Assembly: GCF_051414135.1 (NCBI RefSeq)
Contig: NZ_JBLKOA010000001.1
Location: 310,001-374,000, forward strand
Direction of reading: 5' to 3'
DNA length: 64,000 nt
From: Halovenus halobia
GTDB lineage: Archaea; Halobacteriota; Halobacteria; Halobacteriales; Haloarculaceae
In this document: positions 24,792 through 33,080 of the stretch, piece by piece
Numbering within the stretch: position 1 is the stretch's first letter
Layout of the letters: each line of letters begins with the position of its first letter
The notes under the pieces: generated by a model
What the model was told of the DNA's origin: nothing
The model's database searches: none
The model's input: the letters and a program-made list of their open reading frames with translations, nothing else
Position numbers and translations under genes: made by a program

Positions 24792-26552
24792 TCAGACCGA
24801 GAGGAAACTGCTGACGACAACCCGTGTCAAGATTGCAGTTAGCGCCGCAATCCACGCCAGCGCGACGAAGTGTACGTAGCTGTTGATCTTGTGGCCGCCG
24901 TCGACGGTTCGGATCATCAGCGACGATAGCATCGCCGAGAACATGATAACGATGACCAGCAGAAACTCGATAAGCGGGATGTTGTACATGCTCGTACTGA
25001 TGAGTGAGCTCGCGCTGAACCCGCTGCCGCCGGCGTTACCCAAATCGAGTTGCATGTTACTCAGAATACGAACGACTTCGAGGCCGATGAAAAACGCGAA
25101 GGTCGCTGCTGCGTTGATTCCGTGGAGCAACCCGACCATCGTCGTTGCTGCCTGGTTACGCTGCTGCCGGAGACGGTTCACTTCGCTCATGTTCTCACCG
25201 ATTAGCTCGCCGAGAATTTGTGGGTCGCCACCCATCTCTCGGCCGATGAGATACATCTCGCTGAACGTCTGGATCAGGTAGGAACGACAGTCAGCGGTGA
25301 AGTAGCGCCACGCCTCCGCCGGCTCGATTCGCATATTCAGCCGTTTGTACAGGTCGTCGATGTTGTCGGTCAGCGGGCCGAAGTCTTTCTCGCGTAGCGT
25401 CTGGAGTACGTCAGAACTGGTCGATTGTTTGACCGACTCCGTCGTCCCCAGCGCCCTGATGAAACTCGGGAACTCGTCATCACGGGCCTTGACGAGTTTC
25501 TCCTGTCGGTACAGCACAATCCCGGGGATGAGTAGTGGAGTGATCGGAATCACCGCGTACAGTGGGAGCGGCATCGGCGTGCCGAAAAACGGGACAATCA
25601 TCGAGATTCGAACTGGGAGGATTCCGAGCAATCCGCCGTAGGTGACGAACGCCAGCACACCACAGAGCGCAACACCGGTCCAGAAACTCGCTCGAATCCG
25701 GGGCTTTGCCTTCGAGGGTTTCTCTGGCGGGTGGTACCACCGTGGGTCGTACGGCGAGAGCGACCGCAGTGCCATATAGAAGCCAGTCTGGATGAAGATA
25801 TACATCACGATGACCGCGCTGACGGTCATCGTCGGATTCGTCCCTGTCAGCACCGGCAGCACGACTGCGAACACCAGCGCGAACGTCATCGAGAGCACCA
25901 TCGACAGGTAGAGGTCTTTCATCACGTCGAGGTTGTTCAGTGTCGATTCGTAGACCGTCGCGTACTCCTGAATGATGCTCTCCTGCTCGGTCAGCAGGTA
26001 CTCACGGAGTGACTGCCCGGCGCTGATGGTGTAGGCGAGTCGCTCGAAAAAGTCTGCCACCGTTTCGCTCGGGACTTCCTGTGCCCGGCGTCGGCAGGCG
26101 TCGTCGAGACTCTGGTTCCAGGTATCGACGAGTTCGACGACCCGCCCCATCTCCTTGGCGAGTTCGCCGTACTCCTCTTCCTGAGCCAGCGACCGAAAGA
26201 CCTCCATCCGGTCGATTTTCGTGATTGCCAGCACGGTCATGTGTGTAACCATCAGGTGGAACTGGTTGTTGAGTTGCCGACGGCGCTGGCTGACCAGAAT
26301 CTTCGGGTAAAACACCGCCGAGATAAAGGCGAGCAGTCCGAGCAGCGGAATTGGCACGCGAACGACCAGCGGTTGGCTGCTGAGCAAAAGCGGCATGAAG
26401 ATGGTCACGAGGAAAAACGCCAGTGCTGGGACGAGAATGAACGTGACGTATTGGCCCATCGGCATCTCCATCCGCCGGTAGGACTCAAGCAGCGACTTGA
26501 TGTTCTCGGTAATCGTCAGGTCAAAGGCTGGGTCCGCACTATCGGTGGCCAT
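24792..26552 (-). CDS. flaJ: Archaellum assembly membrane protein FlaJ/ArlJ
   Basis: 586 aa polytopic protein, the only integral membrane core of the archaellum motor platform. It has two T2SF-type repeat domains (e.g. IQEYATVYESTLNNLDVM and FIRALGTTESVKQSTSS) and hydrophobic segments at about residues 40-90, 220-265, 290-340 and 480-end. The start ATG 26552 shares a base with the FlaI stop, so the two are coupled. It partners FlaI and receives archaellins. It is the last gene of the archaellum operon. Confidence 0.94.
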   Translation of the reverse strand: MATDSADPAFDLTITENIKSLLESYRRMEMPMGQYVTFILVPALAFFLVTIFMPLLLSSQPLVVRVPIPLLGLLAFISAVFYPKILVSQRRRQLNNQFHLMVTHMTVLAITKIDRMEVFRSLAQEEEYGELAKEMGRVVELVDTWNQSLDDACRRRAQEVPSETVADFFERLAYTISAGQSLREYLLTEQESIIQEYATVYESTLNNLDVMKDLYLSMVLSMTFALVFAVVLPVLTGTNPTMTVSAVIVMYIFIQTGFYMALRSLSPYDPRWYHPPEKPSKAKPRIRASFWTGVALCGVLAFVTYGGLLGILPVRISMIVPFFGTPMPLPLYAVIPITPLLIPGIVLYRQEKLVKARDDEFPSFIRALGTTESVKQSTSSDVLQTLREKDFGPLTDNIDDLYKRLNMRIEPAEAWRYFTADCRSYLIQTFSEMYLIGREMGGDPQILGELIGENMSEVNRLRQQRNQAATTMVGLLHGINAAATFAFFIGLEVVRILSNMQLDLGNAGGSGFSASSLISTSMYNIPLIEFLLVIVIMFSAMLSSLMIRTVDGGHKINSYVHFVALAWIAALTAILTRVVVSSFLSV

Positions 26553-28231
26553 TAGTCTTGCCTGTAGATGTCGAAGGGGAGTCCCTCGACACCGTCTCGC
26601 TGGAAGTCAGTTATCAGTTCGTTTACTTCGTGGTAGCCGACGATTCCCTCCTGAATCGCCCGCTCGATAATCCGCGCCCGGAAATCCAGGTCGTCGTAAA
26701 TATCTCGGGTGTCCTCGTAACCCAGCAGGGTCGCAATCTGTTCTTCGAGGACGTAGGAGTTGTTTCGACCCTGGAAGACAATTTCGTCCTCGACGGGGTC
26801 CCAGTAGAAGGCCTGGCGGGTCACGACGCCGTCCATCTCCTTGGAGTAGCCCTCGATTTCCTGCACCGAGGTAACCCGTCGAAGCACGTCATCGCCCTGT
26901 TTGACACGATTCTGGAACAGTGCAACGTCGGCGTTATCCATGAACGTCTCGGGAATATTGATCGGGTCACCCGTGAATCGCTGAATCATGGAGACGATAT
27001 CGCTGGCGTGGAAGGTCAGCATCACCGGGTGGCCGGTCTGTGCTGCCTGGAACGCCATCCGACCCTCCTCACCACGAACCTCGCCCACGATGATGTAGTC
27101 AGGGCGAGAACGGAGGGCGGCCGCGACGAGGTCGAACATCGTAATCGACGTGGACTCGTCGTCGCCCTCACGAGTCAGCAGTTGTTGCCACGTGTCGTGT
27201 GGCGGCATGACCTCTGCGGTGTCCTCCGCGGTGTAGACCTTCGAGTCCCGCGGAATAAACGACATACTCGCGTTCAGCGTGGTCGTCTTCCCTGACGCTG
27301 TCTCCCCAACGACGAAGACGGTCTGCTCGTTTTCGAGACAGAGCCAGAGATACGCCGCTAACTCGGGGCTGAGCGTGCTCCAGGCGGTAATCTGGAAAAT
27401 CGATAGCGGCACCTCGTCGCCCTGACGAATCGTCAGTGAGGGGCCTTTGAGGCTCACGTCGTCCGAGTAGATGAGGTTGAGACGTGACCCGTCGGGCAAC
27501 GTCGAGTCCACAATCGGGTCGCTGTCGGACACTGGGTCACCCATCCGCTCGCCCATGTTCTTGAGCCACTGGTCGAAGTGGTCGTCACTCTCCCACTCGA
27601 CAGTCGTCTCGAGCATGCTGTAGACCGAGTGGTCGGTGAAACACTGGTTTGGCCCGATAACGTGAATATCCTCGTTGGCCGGGTCGCGCATTACCGGTTC
27701 GAGCGGGCCAAGTCCGACAATATCGCGGTTGAGCCGATAGCGGATGTTCTCGTAGGTCTGTTCGGTCAACTCGACTTTGCCTACGTCAGTAATATTCTTC
27801 AGCCGCGTTAGAACGCCACCATCTGCCTCTTCTTCGGGTTGTTTGATCTTCGTCGTCTCCTCCATCAACTCCTCGATACGGTCGTCGTACTCCGCCTCGT
27901 CCTGTGGTGCGGGCTTGGTGACGCTGCGTTCGAGCAGTTTGTCTCGGACTTTGTTGAACACGGACCACTCATCGTCGGACAGGTCAGGTTCGATGACGTA
28001 GTATTTCATATCCTGTCCGACATCGCCGTAGATGTGACAGTAGATGGGTCCGCCGACGGGATAGAGCACGTTTGGCCGCTGAGACTCGTACTCGTCGTCG
28101 GCTTCTTCGATGAACAGCGGAAACTCCCCCGTAATCTGCTTGAACTTCATCAGATGCTCACGGAGATGTGGCCGTCGGGCCGCGTGTTGTCTGAGTTCAT
28201 CTGAGGGAGTTGGCTGTCCGTGGTCTGTCAT
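26552..28231 (-). CDS. flaI: Archaellum motor ATPase FlaI/ArlI
   Basis: 559 aa type II/IV secretion-type hexameric ATPase that powers assembly and rotation. Walker A is GETASGKTT (residues 309-317), the Walker B-type segment is DYIIVGEVRGEEG, and the N-terminal about 200 residues hold the membrane- and FlaJ-binding domain. The catalytic Asp and His boxes (e.g. TGHPVMLTFHASD) are intact. FlaH lies three bases upstream. All archaellum motor genes run H-I-J as in other haloarchaea. Confidence 0.96.
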   Translation of the reverse strand: MTDHGQPTPSDELRQHAARRPHLREHLMKFKQITGEFPLFIEEADDEYESQRPNVLYPVGGPIYCHIYGDVGQDMKYYVIEPDLSDDEWSVFNKVRDKLLERSVTKPAPQDEAEYDDRIEELMEETTKIKQPEEEADGGVLTRLKNITDVGKVELTEQTYENIRYRLNRDIVGLGPLEPVMRDPANEDIHVIGPNQCFTDHSVYSMLETTVEWESDDHFDQWLKNMGERMGDPVSDSDPIVDSTLPDGSRLNLIYSDDVSLKGPSLTIRQGDEVPLSIFQITAWSTLSPELAAYLWLCLENEQTVFVVGETASGKTTTLNASMSFIPRDSKVYTAEDTAEVMPPHDTWQQLLTREGDDESTSITMFDLVAAALRSRPDYIIVGEVRGEEGRMAFQAAQTGHPVMLTFHASDIVSMIQRFTGDPINIPETFMDNADVALFQNRVKQGDDVLRRVTSVQEIEGYSKEMDGVVTRQAFYWDPVEDEIVFQGRNNSYVLEEQIATLLGYEDTRDIYDDLDFRARIIERAIQEGIVGYHEVNELITDFQRDGVEGLPFDIYRQD

Positions 28232-28234
28232 AAG

Positions 28235-29002
28235 TTAGGCGACACTACGTGATTCGATGACGATACCGGTCCCCTGTCGGACGGAGAAGCCAATGGTGTC
28301 ACCCACCTGCTCACCCATCCCCGCAAACCGCAAAACGTTGACCTGCCGCCGGGTTTCGTTGCCGACTTCGACCATCTCTAACTCGATGAAGACGTCTGCA
28401 ATCGAGCGGAACGGACCGAGTGCCTCCTCGTCCAGTGTCGTCGGGTCGACAGTCAGGATGATGACCTTGCCTTCGGAGATGATATCACGGAAAAACGAGA
28501 TAATCTCCAGTGCGGCTTGGCGCTCCTCGTTCTGTCGGACCAGCGCCTCGAACTTGGGGTCGTTCCGGAGGATGGCGTCGAAAGTATCGATAATGACGAC
28601 ATCAGAGTCCCACATCACTTCGGCTTCCATCAGTCGTCGAAGTAGCTCTTTCCGGTCTTCCTCGTCGTCGTCGTCCATGGTGAAGGTGTTTTTCGAGTCA
28701 CCGATGGCGGCGTGCAGGTAGAGGATGTTCTCGTCGAGCATGTGGTCGACCATCCCGTAGTCAAGCGAGTGCATCTGTTCGAGGAACGAACCGACAGTCA
28801 ACTCTGTCGATAGCAGTGAGACCATCGTGCCTTCCTCGCACAGCCCGTACGAAAAGCGCTGGCTCATCGCAGACTTGCCGGCACCGTATTCGCCCTCGAC
28901 GAGGACGATGCTGCCGGGCGGAAGTCCGCCGCCGAGTTCTTTGTTCAGTCGATCTCGCTCGCCAAGTCCAATCGAGTATAAATCCTGTTGTGCTAGACTC
29001 AT
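28235..29002 (-). CDS. flaH: Archaellum protein FlaH/ArlH (RecA-fold ATP-binding)
   Basis: 255 aa. Walker A GEYGAGKSA at residues 37-45 and Walker B DVVIIDTFDAI. In other archaea FlaH forms a ring within the motor, binds ATP and regulates FlaI. The N-terminus MSLAQQDLYSIGLGERDR is standard. A second partial copy of this N-terminus lies at 31557-31640 (see remnant). The start is ATG 29002. Confidence 0.95.
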   Translation of the reverse strand: MSLAQQDLYSIGLGERDRLNKELGGGLPPGSIVLVEGEYGAGKSAMSQRFSYGLCEEGTMVSLLSTELTVGSFLEQMHSLDYGMVDHMLDENILYLHAAIGDSKNTFTMDDDDEEDRKELLRRLMEAEVMWDSDVVIIDTFDAILRNDPKFEALVRQNEERQAALEIISFFRDIISEGKVIILTVDPTTLDEEALGPFRSIADVFIELEMVEVGNETRRQVNVLRFAGMGEQVGDTIGFSVRQGTGIVIESRSVA

Positions 29003-29147
29003 CGTGACACTCCCTGGGTATCTGGTTGTATCGGCACCTGCCGCTCCGCATTTGCTCGTGCTCGCTGCTCAACTACAATGTTTGTGAGTAACCGGGTTAA
29101 CGGTGTTGGCTGGTGTACGACCCCCACAATTTCTCCGATGGCGGGGC

Positions 29148-30368
29148 TCACAGTGAGTCACCACCACCGAAGATGGACGCCTGCGTATCCTCGCCTCCCC
29201 TGAGTTGGTCGATGTACGCGAGGCTCTGCCTGTGGTGCTCGGTCGAGAGCGACCCTTGGTGGCCGTGCTCGAACTGGCCGAGGTGGGCTTCGAGTTCGGT
29301 CGCAACGGTTTCAGTCACCCAGTCAATCGTCTCGTAGTACTGGATTGCTTCCGACGCACCCCGAGCACCCACTTCGTCGACGAGATATTCCAGCCACTCG
29401 ACGACGACCAGATCACCAGTGATGCCGCCCGGAACCTCCCGAAGATACGGCTTTCCGGCGGTCGATTCCTCAGTTTCGGAGGTCGACGAACCAGATTGTG
29501 TTTTACTCTGGCTTGGGGCTCCGTCGTCCGCTCGGCTCACCTGTTGATCGTCAGGTTCGCTGGAGGCGGTATCCTCTGCAAGCAACTGCTCGTCGCCCAT
29601 CTCGTCGCCCATTTCGTCGCCGTCCGCTGTCGGCGTCTCCTCGGTTTCTTCGAGGCCATCGTCAAAGTCGCCGCCCATCTCTTCAAACTCCTCGCCGGCC
29701 TCGTCGAATTCCGAAGCCTCATCGAAGTCGTCGTCGAACTCCTCACTCTCGTCGAGGCCATCGTCGAACTCCTCGGTCTCTTCGACCTCGGCTTCAAATT
29801 CGTCGGCGTCGTCGAGGCCGTCGGCTGTCTCCTCGTCAATCTCACCGAATTCGTCGCTTTCGTCTTCTTCGACGAGGTCGTCGTCGAAAAAGCCCTCAGC
29901 GTCGGCGTCGGCGATATCCTCGTCGACACTTTCCTCTTCTTGCTCTTCGTCGTCGGCGAACAGGCCAAATGAGCTATCCTGGGCGTCCATCTGGCCGCCA
30001 CCCATCCCGCCGCCGCCCATCTCGTCGGCGAAGGGGTTGACACCGCGGGTTACCATCTCGTAAATATCCAGTAACTTCCGGACATTCTCTTCGACTTCTT
30101 CGACGCTATTGGAAATTTGCTCGTTTTCGTTGCGAACGGTATTGACCGTCGAAGAGAGACTCCCAACCTCGTTTTCGAGTTCGTCGAGTCGGTGTTCGAG
30201 TTCGTCGACGTTGCCGCCACCGCCGCCTGCCATCTCGTCGCCACCCTCCATGTCGTCGAAGCCGTCGTCCAATCCGCCCAAATCGTCACCGCCGTCGTCG
30301 AGGTCCCCGAGGTCCTCGCCCCCGTCGTCTAACTCTCCCAACCCACCAAGGTCGTCGCTACCACTCAT
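29148..30368 (-). CDS. FlaCE-3: FlaC coiled-coil plus FlaD/E C-terminal domain
   Basis: 406 aa from ATG 30368. A Gly/Asp-rich start is followed by a FlaC-type coiled coil (NTVRNENEQISNSVEEVEEN then KLLDIYEM and VTRGVNPF). A long acidic linker follows, and then the FlaD/E domain (KPYLREVPGG, EWLEYLVDEVGARG, YYETIDWVTE). FlaC/D/E proteins form the cytoplasmic C-ring-like link between the chemotaxis system and the motor. This copy follows actin-like-2 in transcription order, directly before flaH. It shares long near-identical DNA with FlaCE-1. Confidence 0.88.
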   Translation of the reverse strand: MSGSDDLGGLGELDDGGEDLGDLDDGGDDLGGLDDGFDDMEGGDEMAGGGGGNVDELEHRLDELENEVGSLSSTVNTVRNENEQISNSVEEVEENVRKLLDIYEMVTRGVNPFADEMGGGGMGGGQMDAQDSSFGLFADDEEQEEESVDEDIADADAEGFFDDDLVEEDESDEFGEIDEETADGLDDADEFEAEVEETEEFDDGLDESEEFDDDFDEASEFDEAGEEFEEMGGDFDDGLEETEETPTADGDEMGDEMGDEQLLAEDTASSEPDDQQVSRADDGAPSQSKTQSGSSTSETEESTAGKPYLREVPGGITGDLVVVEWLEYLVDEVGARGASEAIQYYETIDWVTETVATELEAHLGQFEHGHQGSLSTEHHRQSLAYIDQLRGGEDTQASIFGGGDSL

Positions 30369-30443
30369 TGTAGCGCACATTCGCGCGTGCGCCTATTCAA
30401 TCCACCGTTTTTGCTATCAGTCTTGATAATAGTTCCGGGATAG

Positions 30444-31505
30444 TTACCGGACCAGCCGCGACGCAATCCGCTGTGCGCCGATGGCTGGGGCAATGTCGGG
30501 CCGGTCTGGCGCGGTTACCGCTATCTCCGCGTCGACAGCCTCACGGAGCTGTTGCTGACACTCCTCGACAAAGCCGGGTACGCACGCCATGCCACCAGTG
30601 AGAACCACTGGTTGATCCAGTGCTAACCGCTGTACGCGTCGGTACTGGCCAGACAACTGCGGGAGGAACTCGCCGGCGAAGTATGCCACGACGGTGTCGA
30701 GGTACTCCTCGACCGGGTCCATAATTGAGCGGCCGATTGTAAACTCGTGGCGGCCACCGCCCTGTTGCTGTATAACGTCGGTCAGTGGCTCGAAACCCTC
30801 GAAACTGGCGTGCTGTTCTTTGTACTCTCGGGCGGTGTTGATGTCGATGTGGACCCGGCTCTGTGTCTCATTTTCGACGTTGCTAATGATTTTCCGGTCG
30901 ACCTCGTTGCCCGAGACTGCTGCCGTTCGGTACGGGGCGACCTGTTCGCCACGGCGGAAGGCGGCGGCCTCGACGTGTGTTGCGCCGAGATTCATCGCTG
31001 CAAATACCGTCTCGATGGCCTCCAGGCCGTCGCCGAAGGCCGGAATCGCGCCACACAGCATCTCTGGGTAGCGCTCGATTCCTCCCGTTCCAATCGGACT
31101 GTCCGCAATCACTCGGCCCAGGTTTTCCTGCCCCGTCGCGTTCTCGCTGAGTGGCGTGACGTAGACGACGACGCTGTCTTCAGGAACGTCGTGTGAGTTG
31201 AGGACGGCATCGAAAAACTGTGCCGTGCGCTCGGTCTGCTGACTCGAATCAGGCAGTCCCGACCGGAGTGGGAACTCGACGCTGTCGGGATACTCCGTCG
31301 CGGCACTGTCACCGTACGCATACTTCGTCTCGCCGGTAATCGGATTCTCGTACTCCGCCAGACAGGTTAGTGTCCGGATAACCTGTACACCGCCGTCCGG
31401 TGCTGGAAACGCGATAACAGTCCGTGTCGAGCCGATTTTGACACCAACGGGCACCGGTGACCCACCGTCTGTGGCTGGCTGTCGTCGCCGGTCGGTGTCA
31501 GTCAT
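30444..31505 (-). CDS. Actin-like (MreB/Hsp70-fold) ATPase-like protein 2
   Basis: 353 aa. Motifs of the actin/Hsp70 fold are seen: phosphate-1 VGVKIGSTRTVI (residues 20-31), phosphate-2 AMNLGATHVEAA (about 170-181), MreB-like GNEVDRKIISNV and NTAREYKEQHA, and adenosine VVLTGGMACVPG (about 300-311). The usual Asp is Lys23 in phosphate-1 and Asn172 in phosphate-2, so catalysis may be impaired. Homologous to the 372-aa copy at 33081. TATA box 26-32 bp before the ATG suggests a leaderless transcript. Embedded between flaD-2 and flaCE-3, a place where usual fla clusters have none. Confidence 0.83.
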   Translation of the reverse strand: MTDTDRRRQPATDGGSPVPVGVKIGSTRTVIAFPAPDGGVQVIRTLTCLAEYENPITGETKYAYGDSAATEYPDSVEFPLRSGLPDSSQQTERTAQFFDAVLNSHDVPEDSVVVYVTPLSENATGQENLGRVIADSPIGTGGIERYPEMLCGAIPAFGDGLEAIETVFAAMNLGATHVEAAAFRRGEQVAPYRTAAVSGNEVDRKIISNVENETQSRVHIDINTAREYKEQHASFEGFEPLTDVIQQQGGGRHEFTIGRSIMDPVEEYLDTVVAYFAGEFLPQLSGQYRRVQRLALDQPVVLTGGMACVPGFVEECQQQLREAVDAEIAVTAPDRPDIAPAIGAQRIASRLVR

Positions 31506-31530
31506 GTCTCACTGTTTTAGACACTCAGTG

Positions 31531-31540
31531 ATATAACAAC
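31531..31540 (-). promoter_or_regulatory. TATA box of actin-like gene 2
   Basis: On the minus strand CCGGTTGTTATAT lies 26-38 bp before ATG 31505. The same sequence, CCGGTTGTTATAT, precedes the paralogous gene at the same spacing (34225-34238). Both fit leaderless haloarchaeal promoters. Confidence 0.55.
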
Positions 31541-31556
31541 CGGAAGGAGATTACGT

Positions 31557-31640
31557 GAGGCTGCCGCCGCTGAGTTCGCTGTTCTGTCGGTCTCTCTCGC
31601 CGAGTCCAATCGAATACCGGTCTGTTGAGTGAGCTTCAGC
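31557..31640 (-). pseudogene. Remnant of the 5' end of flaH
   Basis: On the minus strand, after the stop of flaD-2, the frame reads DRYSIGLGERDRQNSELSGG. This matches FlaH residues 7-26 at 16 of 21 aligned positions, with SIGLGERDR identical. It then ends at a TAA near 31551. The match stops before the FlaH Walker A. It is a truncated second copy of the flaH start, not a functional gene. Confidence 0.72.
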
Positions 31641-32972
31641 TTACTCTTCGCTTGCGTGCTGGAGTTCCTCGACGTAATCGAGGCTCCGGAGGTGGTGTTC
31701 GACCGAGAGTTCCTCCTGGTCTGGCTCCTCGAAGGCGGCGAGATACTCGTCCAGTTCCTCGACTGCCTCCTCGGTCAACCAGCCAATCGTCTCGTAGTAC
31801 TCGAGTGCGCGAACAGTTCCGCGAATGCCGACCTCCTCGACGAGATACTCCAACCACTCGACAGTCATCAGTTCCGTCGAGATATTTTCAGGAAGCGACT
31901 CGACGTACGGTTTGCCGTCGCCAACCTCTGGGCTCCCAGTCGGAGATTCCGTGCCCGGGGCGACTGCTGGGGACATCTCCGACTCCTCCGTGGACGGCTC
32001 AGACGTGCTCGCCGCCTCGGTCGGCGCTTCGTCCATCTCGAACGATAAAACCGGCTCAGTGTCCGGTTCTGGCCCAGATTCGACGGCACTCTCTGTCGAC
32101 GTTGTCGTGTCCGGTGTCGACACGTCAGCGTCGGTCGGTTCGAGCAACTGCCCACCATCGCTGGCGGCCTGTGTCGCCCGTCCGTCTGTGTCGATCATTT
32201 CTTCAGTCCCAAACTGCGCTCCGTCTTCGGTGTCCGTCTCGACGGGCGTTTTCGTCTCGAAAACTGCCTCGAACTCGTCGTCGATACTCTCCTCGGTCCC
32301 AGACTCGTCCGGTTCCGACCGTTCGGCCTGTTTCTTGCGCTGGAAGGCGTCTTCTGGCTCGTTGCCGGAGGCGACGACTTCCTCGACGCTGTCGACACAG
32401 TGTTCCTCTCGAATCTCTGCGTCAGGGCTGTCGAACAGCTCTGTCGCGCTGTCGTCAGCGACCTCAGTTTCGATTTCTTCGATCTCGTCTTCTTTCGAGA
32501 ACTCCTCGTCTGTCTGGTCGTGTCTGACCGCAGCCGAGTCAGGCTCTTCGGACGCGTCGTTCGCGAAGGGATTGGCCCCGCGAGTCGCCATCTTGTAGAG
32601 GTTCAGCAGCCGTCCGGTGTTCGCTTCGATATCCTGCACACTCTCTGAAATTTGCTCGTTTTCGTTGCGGACAGTCTTGACCGTCGAAGAGAGGCTGTCG
32701 ACTTCGGTTTCGAGTTCGTCGAGTCGGTGTTCGAGTTCTTCGTCGCTCTCCTCGGTCGCTTTGGCTGGGTCCTGCGTGGCTTCAGCGTTGGCAAAGCTGG
32801 TTGTGCCACCGTCACTGATCGGTTCAGCGGTGGGTTCGTCGGTCAGGACTGCGCCCCAAAGTACCCGGGCAAGTACGGCCAGCACGACCGCCAGCCCCAC
32901 AGCGACCGCGACGGTCGCCGTCAGATCCTGCTGCAGTAACTGCAGGATACTCTCGAGGACAGTCGTATTCAT
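31641..32972 (-). CDS. FlaD-2: membrane-anchored FlaC/FlaD-E-like protein
   Basis: 443 aa. The first about 45 residues contain a hydrophobic helix (TATVAVAVGLAVVLAVLARVL), then the FlaC coiled coil (VKTVRNENEQISESVQD, RLLNLYKMATRGANPF) and a long acidic linker. The C-terminal FlaD/E domain is KPYVESLPENISTELMTVEWLEYLVEEVG, GTVRALEYYETIGWL. The membrane anchor distinguishes it from FlaCE-1 and -3. It lies between the two actin-like genes and probably links the C-ring-like complex to the membrane, which is inference. Confidence 0.82.
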   Translation of the reverse strand: MNTTVLESILQLLQQDLTATVAVAVGLAVVLAVLARVLWGAVLTDEPTAEPISDGGTTSFANAEATQDPAKATEESDEELEHRLDELETEVDSLSSTVKTVRNENEQISESVQDIEANTGRLLNLYKMATRGANPFANDASEEPDSAAVRHDQTDEEFSKEDEIEEIETEVADDSATELFDSPDAEIREEHCVDSVEEVVASGNEPEDAFQRKKQAERSEPDESGTEESIDDEFEAVFETKTPVETDTEDGAQFGTEEMIDTDGRATQAASDGGQLLEPTDADVSTPDTTTSTESAVESGPEPDTEPVLSFEMDEAPTEAASTSEPSTEESEMSPAVAPGTESPTGSPEVGDGKPYVESLPENISTELMTVEWLEYLVEEVGIRGTVRALEYYETIGWLTEEAVEELDEYLAAFEEPDQEELSVEHHLRSLDYVEELQHASEE

Positions 32973-32994
32973 AGTACAACTATGACGGATGACA

Positions 32995-33033
32995 CTCTTG
33001 AATGTACCGTCTCCAGCATCACAATTGACACTA
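32995..33033 (-). repeat. Upstream repeat copy 1 (before FlaD-2)
   Basis: The about 39-bp sequence beginning CTCTTGAATGTA and ending CAATTGACA is repeated at 36686-36724 upstream of flaCE-1, with mostly transition differences. It starts 23 bp upstream of ATG 32972. The decamer CTCTTGAATG also occurs at 34208-34217 before actin-like-1. Confidence 0.5.
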
Positions 33034-33080
33034 ACCTACAGTATCGTCAGAACAGACAGCAAACCAGAAACGCGCTGTCG

